DNA from: a virus
Length of the DNA stretch: 27,491 nucleotides
Strand: one strand, 5' to 3'
IMG/VR virus record: IMGVR_UViG_3300038415_000462
Coordinates: 1-27,491 of that record
A model generated the notes under the pieces. That model made no database searches. It was not told where the DNA came from and saw nothing but the letters and a program-made list of their open reading frames with translations. How positions within the stretch are numbered: position 1 is the first letter of the stretch; the number at the start of each line of letters is the position of its first letter. This document shows, one piece after another, positions 19,649 to 25,793 of this stretch. Made by a program: the position numbers and the translations under genes.

Positions 19649-20050
19649 ATGACAACCAAAGCAGGGTTTTTCGAGATGGTCAATCCGGAGGACCCGGAGG
19701 AAGTGATCGAAGTGCACCCGGCGACAGTGGATGCGCACCGGCAAGCGGGCTGGAAGCTGCTGCACCCGGAAGACCTGGTGAAGATGGCCCAGGCAGGGGT
19801 GATGCAGTTGAAGGCCGAGGGGAAACCCGTAAAGGCCGAGCTGGTCAAGATGTTCAAGGATGGCGAGCAGCTCCTGGTCCATCCGGACACGGTCGCTGCG
19901 CACATCAAGGCCCATTGGACGGTGATCGACCAGGGCTATCTCAAGCAAGCCGTGGAGACGGCCGAGAAGATCGTCAAGGCCGAGACGGCGCCGAAGCGGA
20001 CGGTACGGAAACCGGCCGCAGTGGCCGCGCCAGCGCCGAAGAAAGACTGA
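19649..20050 (+). CDS. small structural-region protein with two VHPxTVxAH repeats
   Basis: A 133-residue protein with AAGAAGGAAGT before the ATG. It contains the same 17-residue unit twice: VHPATVDAHRQAGWKLL at residues 21-37 and VHPDTVAAHIKAHWTVI at 76-92. A third copy begins the next gene's product. The C-terminal 35 residues are Lys/Ala/Pro-rich (APKRTVRKPAAVAAPAPKKD) and probably extended. Located after the coat protein where head decoration or accessory proteins usually lie. The motif is familiar from small phage head-region proteins, but I know no function. Duplication of the unit is directly visible in the sequence. Confidence 0.65.
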   Translation: MTTKAGFFEMVNPEDPEEVIEVHPATVDAHRQAGWKLLHPEDLVKMAQAGVMQLKAEGKPVKAELVKMFKDGEQLLVHPDTVAAHIKAHWTVIDQGYLKQAVETAEKIVKAETAPKRTVRKPAAVAAPAPKKD

Positions 20051-20051
20051 T

Positions 20052-20107
20052 CGTCGGCCGGCTTGTCCCCTGATGGGGATGCTACGCGAACGCCGGCTCG
20101 GGCGACG
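20052..20107 (+). repeat. intergenic hairpin element, divergent copy B
   Basis: CGTCG-GCCGGC (20052-20062) pairs with GCCGGC (20092-20097) and CGACG (20103-20107), enclosing a small TCCCC/GGGGA hairpin (20066-20070 with 20075-20079). It shares the CGGCTCGGGCG sequence with copy F, but ends 53 bases before the ATG at 20161, farther than the other copies. A GCGCCCCTACGGGA tail follows. Confidence 0.55.
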
Positions 20108-20160
20108 CCTCGAGGAGCGCCCCTACGGGATCCACCAGGAAGACAAAGGAACGGTAAATT

Positions 20161-21231
20161 ATGGCAAAGACGAGACTAACCAAGAACGGTGTGACCATCT
20201 ACGTGAACCCGGGCAATGTGGCTGCCCACGCTTTACTGGGCTGGATGCCCAACCCCGTGGCCTTGATCACCGCAGGAGCGCTGACGCTGGATGGCGCGCT
20301 GGTGACGGTGCCGGCAGCGCGGCTGAACGAGCTGGATCTGCCGCCCAGCGCGGTGGGAATACTGGAGAATTTGCACCTGCGGCACTACCAGATTGCCCCG
20401 GTGGTGGCCAGCGCGACGGCGGTGCATGCGGCCGCCAACCTGAACGTGGCCACGCAGAAGATCCTGAGCGGATTCAGCGCCCCGGACGTGCCGCGCGTGG
20501 CATCGGTCAAAGGCAGCGTGTCGGGCATTGCCGGCAACGTGACGGTGATCGGGACCAACATCCAGGACGAGCTGATCAGCGACACGATCGCCTTATCGGG
20601 AGCCAGCGCGGTGGCCGGCGTCAAGGCTTTCAAAACCGTGGTGGAGGTCGACGTTCCGGTGGAAACGCACGCACACACCGCCCAGGTGAACACCGCCACG
20701 GTAGTGGGATCGGTGACCCTCACCGGTAACGCGACTGTGATCGTGACGGCAGCCGGGATGAGTGGCAGCCCGAAGACAATCAACGTAGCAGTGACCAACG
20801 GCGATTCGGCTACGGTGGTGGCCGGCAAGATCATAACGGCGCTGGCAGCCGATACGTCGGTAAACGCCATGTTCTCGGTCGGGGGAGCGGGCGCCAACGT
20901 GGTACTGACTGCCCTGGTCGCGGCTGCGAACGACGCCACGCTCAACATCAGCACGGCCAACGGCACGTGCACCGGCCTGACATCAGAACCCACTTCGACC
21001 AACACCACGCCGGGCGTGGCGTACGACACGGTCAGCGTGGGCGTGGCCACCCTGGTGGGCCTGCCGCACATCGTGAGCTATCCGGCGGCGCTGCTGCTGG
21101 CGCTGTTCAACGGGACGGCCGACTCGGGCGGAAGCCTGGCAGTGGATGGGACCTACATCGAGAAAAATCTGTACACGCCGGCAGGCACCTATAACGGCAC
21201 CAAGCTGCTGGACCTGTATTACATGGCATGA
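20161..21231 (+). CDS. head accessory/decoration-like structural protein with beta-rich repeats
   Basis: A 356-residue protein starting with a copy of the VNPGNVAAHALLGWMPN motif (residues 15-31), shared with the previous gene. Residues about 110-175 (DVPRVASVKGSVSGIAGNVT, VIGTNIQDELISDTIALSGA) and about 180-275 (VTAAGMSGSPKTINVAVTNG, DATLNISTANGTCTGL) are two beta-rich modules that recur in phage tail, fibre and decoration proteins. The last part (YPAALLLALFNGTADSG, LYTPAGTYNGTKLLDLYY) may contact the capsid. Place between coat and connector supports a head-decoration role, as inference. Ribosome site AAAGGAACGG lies about 10 bases before the ATG. Confidence 0.65.
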   Translation: MAKTRLTKNGVTIYVNPGNVAAHALLGWMPNPVALITAGALTLDGALVTVPAARLNELDLPPSAVGILENLHLRHYQIAPVVASATAVHAAANLNVATQKILSGFSAPDVPRVASVKGSVSGIAGNVTVIGTNIQDELISDTIALSGASAVAGVKAFKTVVEVDVPVETHAHTAQVNTATVVGSVTLTGNATVIVTAAGMSGSPKTINVAVTNGDSATVVAGKIITALAADTSVNAMFSVGGAGANVVLTALVAAANDATLNISTANGTCTGLTSEPTSTNTTPGVAYDTVSVGVATLVGLPHIVSYPAALLLALFNGTADSGGSLAVDGTYIEKNLYTPAGTYNGTKLLDLYYMA

Positions 21232-21349
21232 CGGATTACGCCTTTCCCTTCCTTAAGGCGTGCCGACGGGAGCGGTCAGACATTGATAAGAGCGACACAA
21301 TTTGCCCTGAGCATGGATCGCCGCCGCTCCTGTTTCTAACGCAACGACA

Positions 21350-21416
21350 GGGCGCGCACCGTGCGCCCGGCGCCTCATGGCGCCTAACGTCCGATGGCGG
21401 CTCGAAGCCGCCTCGG
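21350..21416 (+). repeat. intergenic hairpin element, copy C
   Basis: Three hairpins in a row: GGGCGC/GCGCCC (21350-21355 with 21363-21368), GGCGCC/GGCGCC (21369-21374 with 21379-21384, loop TCAT), and CCGA-t-GGCGGCT/AGCCGCC-TCGG (21391-21402 with 21406-21416). The last is nearly identical to hairpin two of copies A and F and ends 24 bases before the ATG at 21441. The first 118 bases of the 209-base gap (21232-21349) show no gene. Confidence 0.8.
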
Positions 21417-21440
21417 CCAGCCCTACGGTAAGGAAAACGA

Positions 21441-22466
21441 ATGGATAGACTGTACTGCACGTTTGCTGACATGGTGGCGGACTTGAGCCCAACGACGGGC
21501 GGGGACGAGGCGGCCTGGATGGGGCACATCCGGGAGGCCTCGAGGCTGATCGAAGAGGCTTTCCACGCGCCGTTCATCCCGTATGCCGAGATCAAGCATT
21601 TCGACGGGAGCGGCGAGCGCATGCTGAAGCTGACCACGCCGCTGCTGGAGATCACCGGGACGATCATGAACTGGACGACCGCACTGACCTCGGCGGATTA
21701 CCTGCCAACGCCGTGCGACCGGATGTGGCCGAACGGACCCTACACCTGCTTCGAGACGGCGCCGCTGGCGCCGCACATGGCGGTGTGGCTGGAGTTCAAG
21801 GACGGGGTGGTGGTGCCGGGGCTGTGGGGGCTGTCGGAGGAGATTATCGACACGGGGGTCACGGTCCAAAACACCACCAAGCAGGCCGCGGCAGATAAAA
21901 CCCTACTGGTGGCAGACGGTTCGAAGCTCAGCGCGGGGATGGTGCTGTTCCTGGACAGTTTGGAGCAGGAGCTGATCACTGCCACCGGCGCACCCACGGC
22001 GGGAGTCACGACGCTGAGCCAGGCGATGGGTGTGGCGGACGATGTGTTGACACCGGCAAACGTGGCAGCGGCAAACGTGGGAGAGATGATCAGGGTGGAT
22101 TTCGAGAAAATGAAGATCGTGGATATCAACACGACGCAGTGGAGCGTGTACCGGAACTGGAACAAGACCAAGGCTGCCGCGCACCTGGCCGCAGCGAACG
22201 TGGACGTGTACCGCACTTTTACGGTGAGCCGGGGCGTGAACGGCACCACGCCAGCCGACCACCTGAACGGAGTGGAGATCTTCCGCTACGTGCCACCGGC
22301 GGATATCGGGTTGCTGGCCAAGGCTTGTGCGGCGCTGGCCAAGAAACTGGCGGACAGCCAGTACGCCGGGCGGACCGGCGACGCACAGTTGGGCCAGGTC
22401 TTTTACAACGACGTGGTCAATAAGGCGCAGCTGGAGCAGGCGCAGGAGAATTACCAGTGGAAATAG
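21441..22466 (+). CDS. head-tail connector-like protein with inserted beta modules
   Basis: A 341-residue protein with AAGGAAAACGA before the ATG. The N-terminal helices (YCTFADMVADLSPTTGGDEA, WMGHIREASRLIEEAF) and the last helix pair (IGLLAKACAALAKKLADSQY, GQVFYNDVVNKAQLEQAQ) resemble the HK97 gp6-type head-tail adaptor. The middle (about residues 135-290) is beta-rich, with two units that end in TVSRGVNGTTPADHLNGVEI, a sequence common in phage structural proteins. It probably forms the ring below the portal. Position before a gp10-like gene is the expected one. The adaptor fold is inferred from helix layout and context. Confidence 0.62.
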   Translation: MDRLYCTFADMVADLSPTTGGDEAAWMGHIREASRLIEEAFHAPFIPYAEIKHFDGSGERMLKLTTPLLEITGTIMNWTTALTSADYLPTPCDRMWPNGPYTCFETAPLAPHMAVWLEFKDGVVVPGLWGLSEEIIDTGVTVQNTTKQAAADKTLLVADGSKLSAGMVLFLDSLEQELITATGAPTAGVTTLSQAMGVADDVLTPANVAAANVGEMIRVDFEKMKIVDINTTQWSVYRNWNKTKAAAHLAAANVDVYRTFTVSRGVNGTTPADHLNGVEIFRYVPPADIGLLAKACAALAKKLADSQYAGRTGDAQLGQVFYNDVVNKAQLEQAQENYQWK

Positions 22467-22472
22467 GAATCC

Positions 22473-23015
22473 ATGAGCGATAAGGAAGTTGTTTTATCAG
22501 ACGACCTGCAGACCCAGATCCAGAAGCTGGAGGGGATGGACGACCTGCTGCAGCAGCACATGCGGCCGGCGATGACGCAGTCGGTCAGCCTGCTATCGGA
22601 TGCAGTCGAGCCGAACATCCCAACATTGACAGGCACGGCGCGGGCGTACTTCGGCACGCACGTGCTGGGGAGCGGAATCAACCTGACCGGCTACGTGGGC
22701 TGGAAGGGCAAGCCAACGGCTTTCTGGATGAACTTTGTCGAATATGGGGCCAGGCCACATGACCTGACGCCCAAATCCACCATTCGTAACGCACGCGGAG
22801 CAGCCATGTTCCGGTACATGCAGGAGAACGGATTTACGCCGACCGGCGTACACGTGGGAGTGAATGGGCAGTGGAAGACCATGCACACGCATCCGGGCTT
22901 CGCCGGGAGATTCCTGCTTTCGAATGCCTTCGACAGCAACGAGGAGGCGGTAGAGAGCATCTTCAGCCAGGCAGCGGACGACGTGCTTGGGGATCTGGCG
23001 GTCAACAATGCTTGA
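22473..23015 (+). CDS. HK97 gp10-like tail completion protein
   Basis: A 180-residue protein with TAGGAATCC before the ATG. The pattern IPTLTGTARAYFGTHVLG, then AFWMNFVEYGARPHDLTP, and the late HTHPGFAGRFLLSNAFDS are typical of the HK97 gp10/minor tail completion family, which has an FVEYGT...HPG core. In assembly it helps join head and tail, working with the connector upstream and the tail terminator downstream. It is six bases after the connector gene and overlaps the next gene by eight bases. An alternative reading as a decoration protein is unlikely. Confidence 0.8.
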   Translation: MSDKEVVLSDDLQTQIQKLEGMDDLLQQHMRPAMTQSVSLLSDAVEPNIPTLTGTARAYFGTHVLGSGINLTGYVGWKGKPTAFWMNFVEYGARPHDLTPKSTIRNARGAAMFRYMQENGFTPTGVHVGVNGQWKTMHTHPGFAGRFLLSNAFDSNEEAVESIFSQAADDVLGDLAVNNA

Positions 23016-23463
23016 GAACTGGATCGACCTGGTGTGCAAGGCTTTCGGGACGCTGAACACGGACGGTAACAACCAGCTGACCAGCTACCGCACCTTCGAG
23101 AAAGGCGAGATCCCGTCTGCATTGAGCGTCTATCCGTGCGCGATCACCTACGTGCCAGAGATGGAGCCGATCTACGTTGCCGGAGCGATCGGATCCCTGC
23201 TATGGTCCGGTACGACCGAGATACACATTACCCCGACCGTCGACCCGGCGCTGCTGCCAGGCGTGGAAAAATTCTACACCCGGGTGCTGCAGATGATGAC
23301 TGCCAACCGCAGCCTGGGCGGCAAGGTGCAGTATTTTGAGCTACCGGAAAATACGAAGGCGATGCACATTTCGCCGGTAACGTTAGGACAAGGACCGCTG
23401 CATTATGCAATGCTGGTCACCTGGGAAGTTCTGGAGAATGTCTCGCTCCCGCTGAGCGGATAA
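23008..23463 (+). CDS. tail terminator-like protein
   Basis: A 151-residue protein whose ATG lies eight bases before the stop of the gp10-like gene. Its pattern starts with a helix (LENWIDLVCKAFGTLNTDGN), continues with ALSVYPCAITYVPEM, TTEIHITPTVDPALLPGVEK and finishes with YAMLVTWEVLENVSLPL, a beta-rich fold like the tail terminator (lambda gpU-like) or minor tail proteins found in this place. It would cap the tail tube before joining the head. Family assignment is by layout and gene order, not by a clear motif, so alternatives such as another minor tail protein remain. Confidence 0.6.
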   Translation: MLENWIDLVCKAFGTLNTDGNNQLTSYRTFEKGEIPSALSVYPCAITYVPEMEPIYVAGAIGSLLWSGTTEIHITPTVDPALLPGVEKFYTRVLQMMTANRSLGGKVQYFELPENTKAMHISPVTLGQGPLHYAMLVTWEVLENVSLPLSG

Positions 23464-23466
23464 GCA

Positions 23467-23543
23467 TCGGCGACTCATGTCGCGGATACGCCCGATCCCG
23501 CAAAGAGCGCGGGACAAGTTGGCAGCTTGAAGCTGCCTCGGGC
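23467..23543 (+). repeat. intergenic hairpin element, copy D with branched distal part
   Basis: The first hairpin ATCGGCGAC/GTCGCGGAT (loop TCAT, 23467-23475 with 23480-23488) has one mismatch. Then GCCCGA (23490-23495) pairs with TCGGGC (23538-23543) and encloses two hairpins: TCCCGC/GCGGGA and GGCAGCT/AGCTGCC. The inner arms differ from other copies but pairing is kept. It ends 14 bases before the ATG at 23558. Confidence 0.8.
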
Positions 23544-23557
23544 AGAAGGAGAAAAAC

Positions 23558-23779
23558 ATGTTGAGCTATATCGGTGATGGAAGTGCGATCGTGGGGATCC
23601 CGGCGCGGGATCTGAGTGACGAGGAAGTGGAGGCGGCCGGCGGCGAGCAGCTGCTGCTGGCCAGCGGGTTGTATGCCAAACCGGTCAAGGCCGGGAAGAA
23701 AGTTGCATCGGCGACACAGGTTGCCGATGTAGCAGATGCTTCGGCGACTCATGTCGCCGAAGTGTCCGGTGGCGGCTAG
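23558..23779 (+). CDS. small tail-region protein whose C-terminus is encoded by a hairpin element
   Basis: A 73-residue protein with AGAAGGAGAAAAAC before the ATG. The first 45 residues (YIGDGSAIVGIPARDLSDEE, GGEQLLLASGLY) form a motif found in small phage proteins near tail genes, of unknown function. The last 24 residues (VASATQVADVADASATHVAE, VSGGG) come from the intergenic hairpin element E, read in frame. The stop TAG (23777-23779) lies at the loop of its last hairpin. So the original stop was probably lost or overwritten and the element became coding. Confidence 0.6.
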   Translation: MLSYIGDGSAIVGIPARDLSDEEVEAAGGEQLLLASGLYAKPVKAGKKVASATQVADVADASATHVAEVSGGG

Positions 23780-23791
23780 AAGCCGCCCCGG
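23706..23791 (+). repeat. intergenic hairpin element, copy E, partly coding
   Basis: Three hairpins: CATCGGCGAC/GTTGCCGATG (23706-23715 with 23720-23729, one G-U pair), CTTCGGCGAC/GTCGCCGAAG (23739-23748 with 23753-23762, perfect, loop TCAT) and CCGG-t-GGCGGCT/AGCCGCC-CCGG (23766-23777 with 23781-23791). GAAGGAG follows and the tail tube gene starts at 23808. The first two hairpins look like a duplication of the same unit. Confidence 0.85.
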
Positions 23792-23807
23792 TCGAAGGAG
23801 ATAAGCC

Positions 23808-25070
23808 ATGCCAGTCAACATCAATACCAACTCAGGCTCGAAGGCCATGCGGAAGATCCAGATGGGGCTGGAGGTAACACCGGGGACGATTGTGCCGGCC
23901 ACAGCAGTGTGGCGCGGACCGGGTGTCCTGACGGATAACCGCCAGATCGTTTACCCGAAGGAGGATATCGGGATCGGGCCGGGAGCGGACCGGGTGTACA
24001 TCCCCTTCCTGGGAGCGAGCCTGGCGCTAGCCCCGATCGAGGAGAATTTCGAGCAGGGACCGTACCTGTTCGAGCTGGGTGCCAAGAAAGTAGGGACGGG
24101 CGTGGCGGACGGCGCCGGATCCGGCAAGATCTACACCTACCCGTTCTGGTACAGCCAGGCCAACAAGCCAGTGCAGGCCGGGATCGGGATCCGGACATTC
24201 GAAGCCGGCGACGACATGCACTTCGAGAAGATGGAGTTCGGCTTCGCCGACACGATCACGCTGGACGGCAAGAGCAAGGGCGCCTGGATGATGAGCGCCA
24301 GCCTGCTGGGGCGGCAGGTGACGATCGGGCCGACCTACACGGCCAGCACGATCGCCTTCACCAACACCCATACCATCACCGACTCGGCTAACGGGCTGGG
24401 GGTGTTCCCGACGGGCGTGATCGTCAAAGTGATCGGCTCGAACCTGAACGACGGCATCTACACGGTGACAACGGGTGTAGCTGGAACGCTGACCGTGTCA
24501 GAAACGACCGCGACGGAAATAGCCGGCAACACGATCACGATCACGCAGTTCTTCACCGGCGGTGGGGCCGGACTGGCTTTGCCGGTGGTGGAAGACGTGC
24601 CTTTCGGGGAAAGCAAGCTGTACATCGATGCGATCGGCGGAACGATGGGGGCAACGCAGATGGCAGGGTTGCTGGCAGCCACGCTGACGATCAAGACGGG
24701 CATCGTGGGGCAGGAAACCGCCAACGGGGCGATCACGTTCGACCACCTGGAATTCACGCCGGAAGATATCACGCTCAAGATGACCTTCCTGATGCAGAGC
24801 GGTGCGATCGCCGAGAAGAGGAACTGGCAAACCAAGGTGCCGCGGCTGGTGCGGATCCAGAGCCAGGGCAGCGCGCTGACCACGCCAGGCACGACCTATA
24901 CCTACAAGACCCGCAACATCGACCTGGCGGGGGTGTGGGACAAGTTCGATGCGATCGGGGATCAGAACGGGGTGGACATCATCGTGGGAACGTTCCATGC
25001 CAAGTACGACGCGACGGCGGCAAAGTATTGTCAGATCCTTTACGTCAATCAAGTTGCGTCGCTTCCTTGA
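23808..25070 (+). CDS. tail tube (major tail) protein with inserted beta domain
   Basis: A 420-residue protein with CGAAGGAGATAAGCC before the ATG. The N-terminal region (KAMRKIQMGLEVTPGTIVPA, LGASLALAPIEENFEQGPYL) and the part after residue 270 (LAATLTIKTGIVGQETANGA, FLMQSGAIAEKRNWQTKVPR) have the features of siphovirus tail tube proteins: an early EVTPGT segment and long strands with hydrophobic patches. Between them (about residues 180-245) a repeat-like domain appears (TITDSANGLGVFPTGVIVKV, GTLTVSETTATEIAGNTITI) that could be an exposed surface domain on the tube. Its position after tail terminator and before the chaperone pair is standard. Confidence 0.75.
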   Translation: MPVNINTNSGSKAMRKIQMGLEVTPGTIVPATAVWRGPGVLTDNRQIVYPKEDIGIGPGADRVYIPFLGASLALAPIEENFEQGPYLFELGAKKVGTGVADGAGSGKIYTYPFWYSQANKPVQAGIGIRTFEAGDDMHFEKMEFGFADTITLDGKSKGAWMMSASLLGRQVTIGPTYTASTIAFTNTHTITDSANGLGVFPTGVIVKVIGSNLNDGIYTVTTGVAGTLTVSETTATEIAGNTITITQFFTGGGAGLALPVVEDVPFGESKLYIDAIGGTMGATQMAGLLAATLTIKTGIVGQETANGAITFDHLEFTPEDITLKMTFLMQSGAIAEKRNWQTKVPRLVRIQSQGSALTTPGTTYTYKTRNIDLAGVWDKFDAIGDQNGVDIIVGTFHAKYDATAAKYCQILYVNQVASLP

Positions 25071-25076
25071 GATAAG

Positions 25077-25131
25077 CATCGGCGGCCAAGGCCGCCGATG
25101 TGCCCGATGGCGGCTCGAAGCCGGCTCGGGC
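25077..25131 (+). repeat. intergenic two-hairpin element, copy F
   Basis: CATCGGCGGC (25077-25086) pairs perfectly with GCCGCCGATG (25091-25100), loop CAAG. GCCCGA-t-GGCGGCT (25102-25115) pairs with AGCCGGC-TCGGGC (25119-25131) with one mismatch. The ATG of the chaperone gene is 14 bases after the end. This is the clearest two-hairpin form, only seven bases after the tail tube stop. Confidence 0.85.
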
Positions 25132-25145
25132 GAGAAGGATAAATC

Positions 25146-25586
25146 ATGAAGATCGATCTGAATAAGATTTTGGCGGAGAAGATCGTGGAGCCGCTGGATT
25201 TGGGGGAGTATCACGCACAGTTTGCGGGGCAGGTGATGCAGGTGTGGGTGAACCCGCCGATAGCGGTGCGGCAGCGCTATGCGGCGATCAGGCGGCAGAT
25301 AGAGGGGATTCGGGAGGAGATCAAGGAAGAACTAAAGGCGAAGAAAAAACTGGCAGCCGAGCGATCGCAGGAACGCGAAGCATTATCGGGCCGGCTGCTT
25401 AAAGAGCAGGCGGAGTGGCTGAGCCAGATCTGGAGCCAGGGGCCGGAAGATACGCGCATGACGGCAGAGGAAGTGGAGCGGCTGCGCAGCGAGAGCCAGG
25501 AGACCAACCCGCGCCTGTTTTCCTGGCTGATCAGCCGGACGATCCGCTTGATGGCGGAGCACCTGGGCTTTGTAAAAAACGCATAA
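25146..25586 (+). CDS. tail assembly chaperone, short (G-like) product
   Basis: A 146-residue helical protein with GAGAAGGATAAATC before the ATG. The start (KIDLNKILAEKIVEPLDLGE, YHAQFAGQVMQVWVNPPIAV) is followed by a long charged coil (EGIREEIKEELKAKKKLAAE) and a final helix. By place (between tail tube and tape measure) and two-frame design it corresponds to lambda gpG. These chaperones coat the tape measure protein during tail assembly and are absent in the mature virion. Just before the stop codon lies the heptamer A AAA AAC, so a fraction of ribosomes would shift to make the long form. Confidence 0.8.
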   Translation: MKIDLNKILAEKIVEPLDLGEYHAQFAGQVMQVWVNPPIAVRQRYAAIRRQIEGIREEIKEELKAKKKLAAERSQEREALSGRLLKEQAEWLSQIWSQGPEDTRMTAEEVERLRSESQETNPRLFSWLISRTIRLMAEHLGFVKNA

Positions 25587-25786
25587 TCGCCGCCTGCCAG
25601 GATCTGGCGGTCGGCGCAGCCACGGACGAACCCTACATGGCAAAGACGCTACGGGCCATGAAGGTGCACCAGGTGACCGGGAAGGCGCTCTGGCCGTGGG
25701 AAGTGGACGAAATCGTACCGGAAGACTGGTTGGAGGCGATCCTGGCGGTGGTGGACGAGATACCGAAGAGAACGCCAAAGAATTGA
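25146..25786 (+). CDS. tail assembly chaperone, long (GT-like) product by -1 frameshift
   Basis: If ribosomes slip back one base on AAAAAAC (25574-25580), reading continues from 25580 in the -1 frame to TGA 25784-25786. That joins 145 residues of the short form to 68 more: RIIAACQDLAVGAATDEPYM, AKTLRAMKVHQVTGKALWPW, EVDEIVPEDWLEAILAVVDE, total about 213 residues. The added part has no good start of its own in frame. In lambda and most siphoviruses the analogous GT product binds the tape measure and recruits tube subunits. The frame relation (T frame one base back) and a typical slippery site support this strongly. Confidence 0.8.
25574..25580 (+). promoter_or_regulatory. -1 ribosomal frameshift site AAAAAAC
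   Basis: Zero-frame codons GTA AAA AAC put the heptamer in the exact X-XXY-YYZ phase (A AAA AAC). The zero-frame stop is only two codons later (TAA, 25584-25586). Downstream, GCCAG (25596-25600) and CTGGC (25604-25608) form a small stem extended by two C-G pairs across a bulge, starting about 12 bases after the slip site. Confidence 0.8.
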
Positions 25787-25793
25787 GGCATAA

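Noticed and set aside
20073-20729. Plus-strand frame of 218 codons overlapping the decoration-like gene
   Set aside because: Arg/Gly-rich out-of-frame reading of a gene with clear beta modules; no ribosome site.
21228-21431. Plus-strand 67-codon frame between decoration and connector genes
   Set aside because: It runs through the palindromes of element C, has no ribosome site, and the residues have no pattern.
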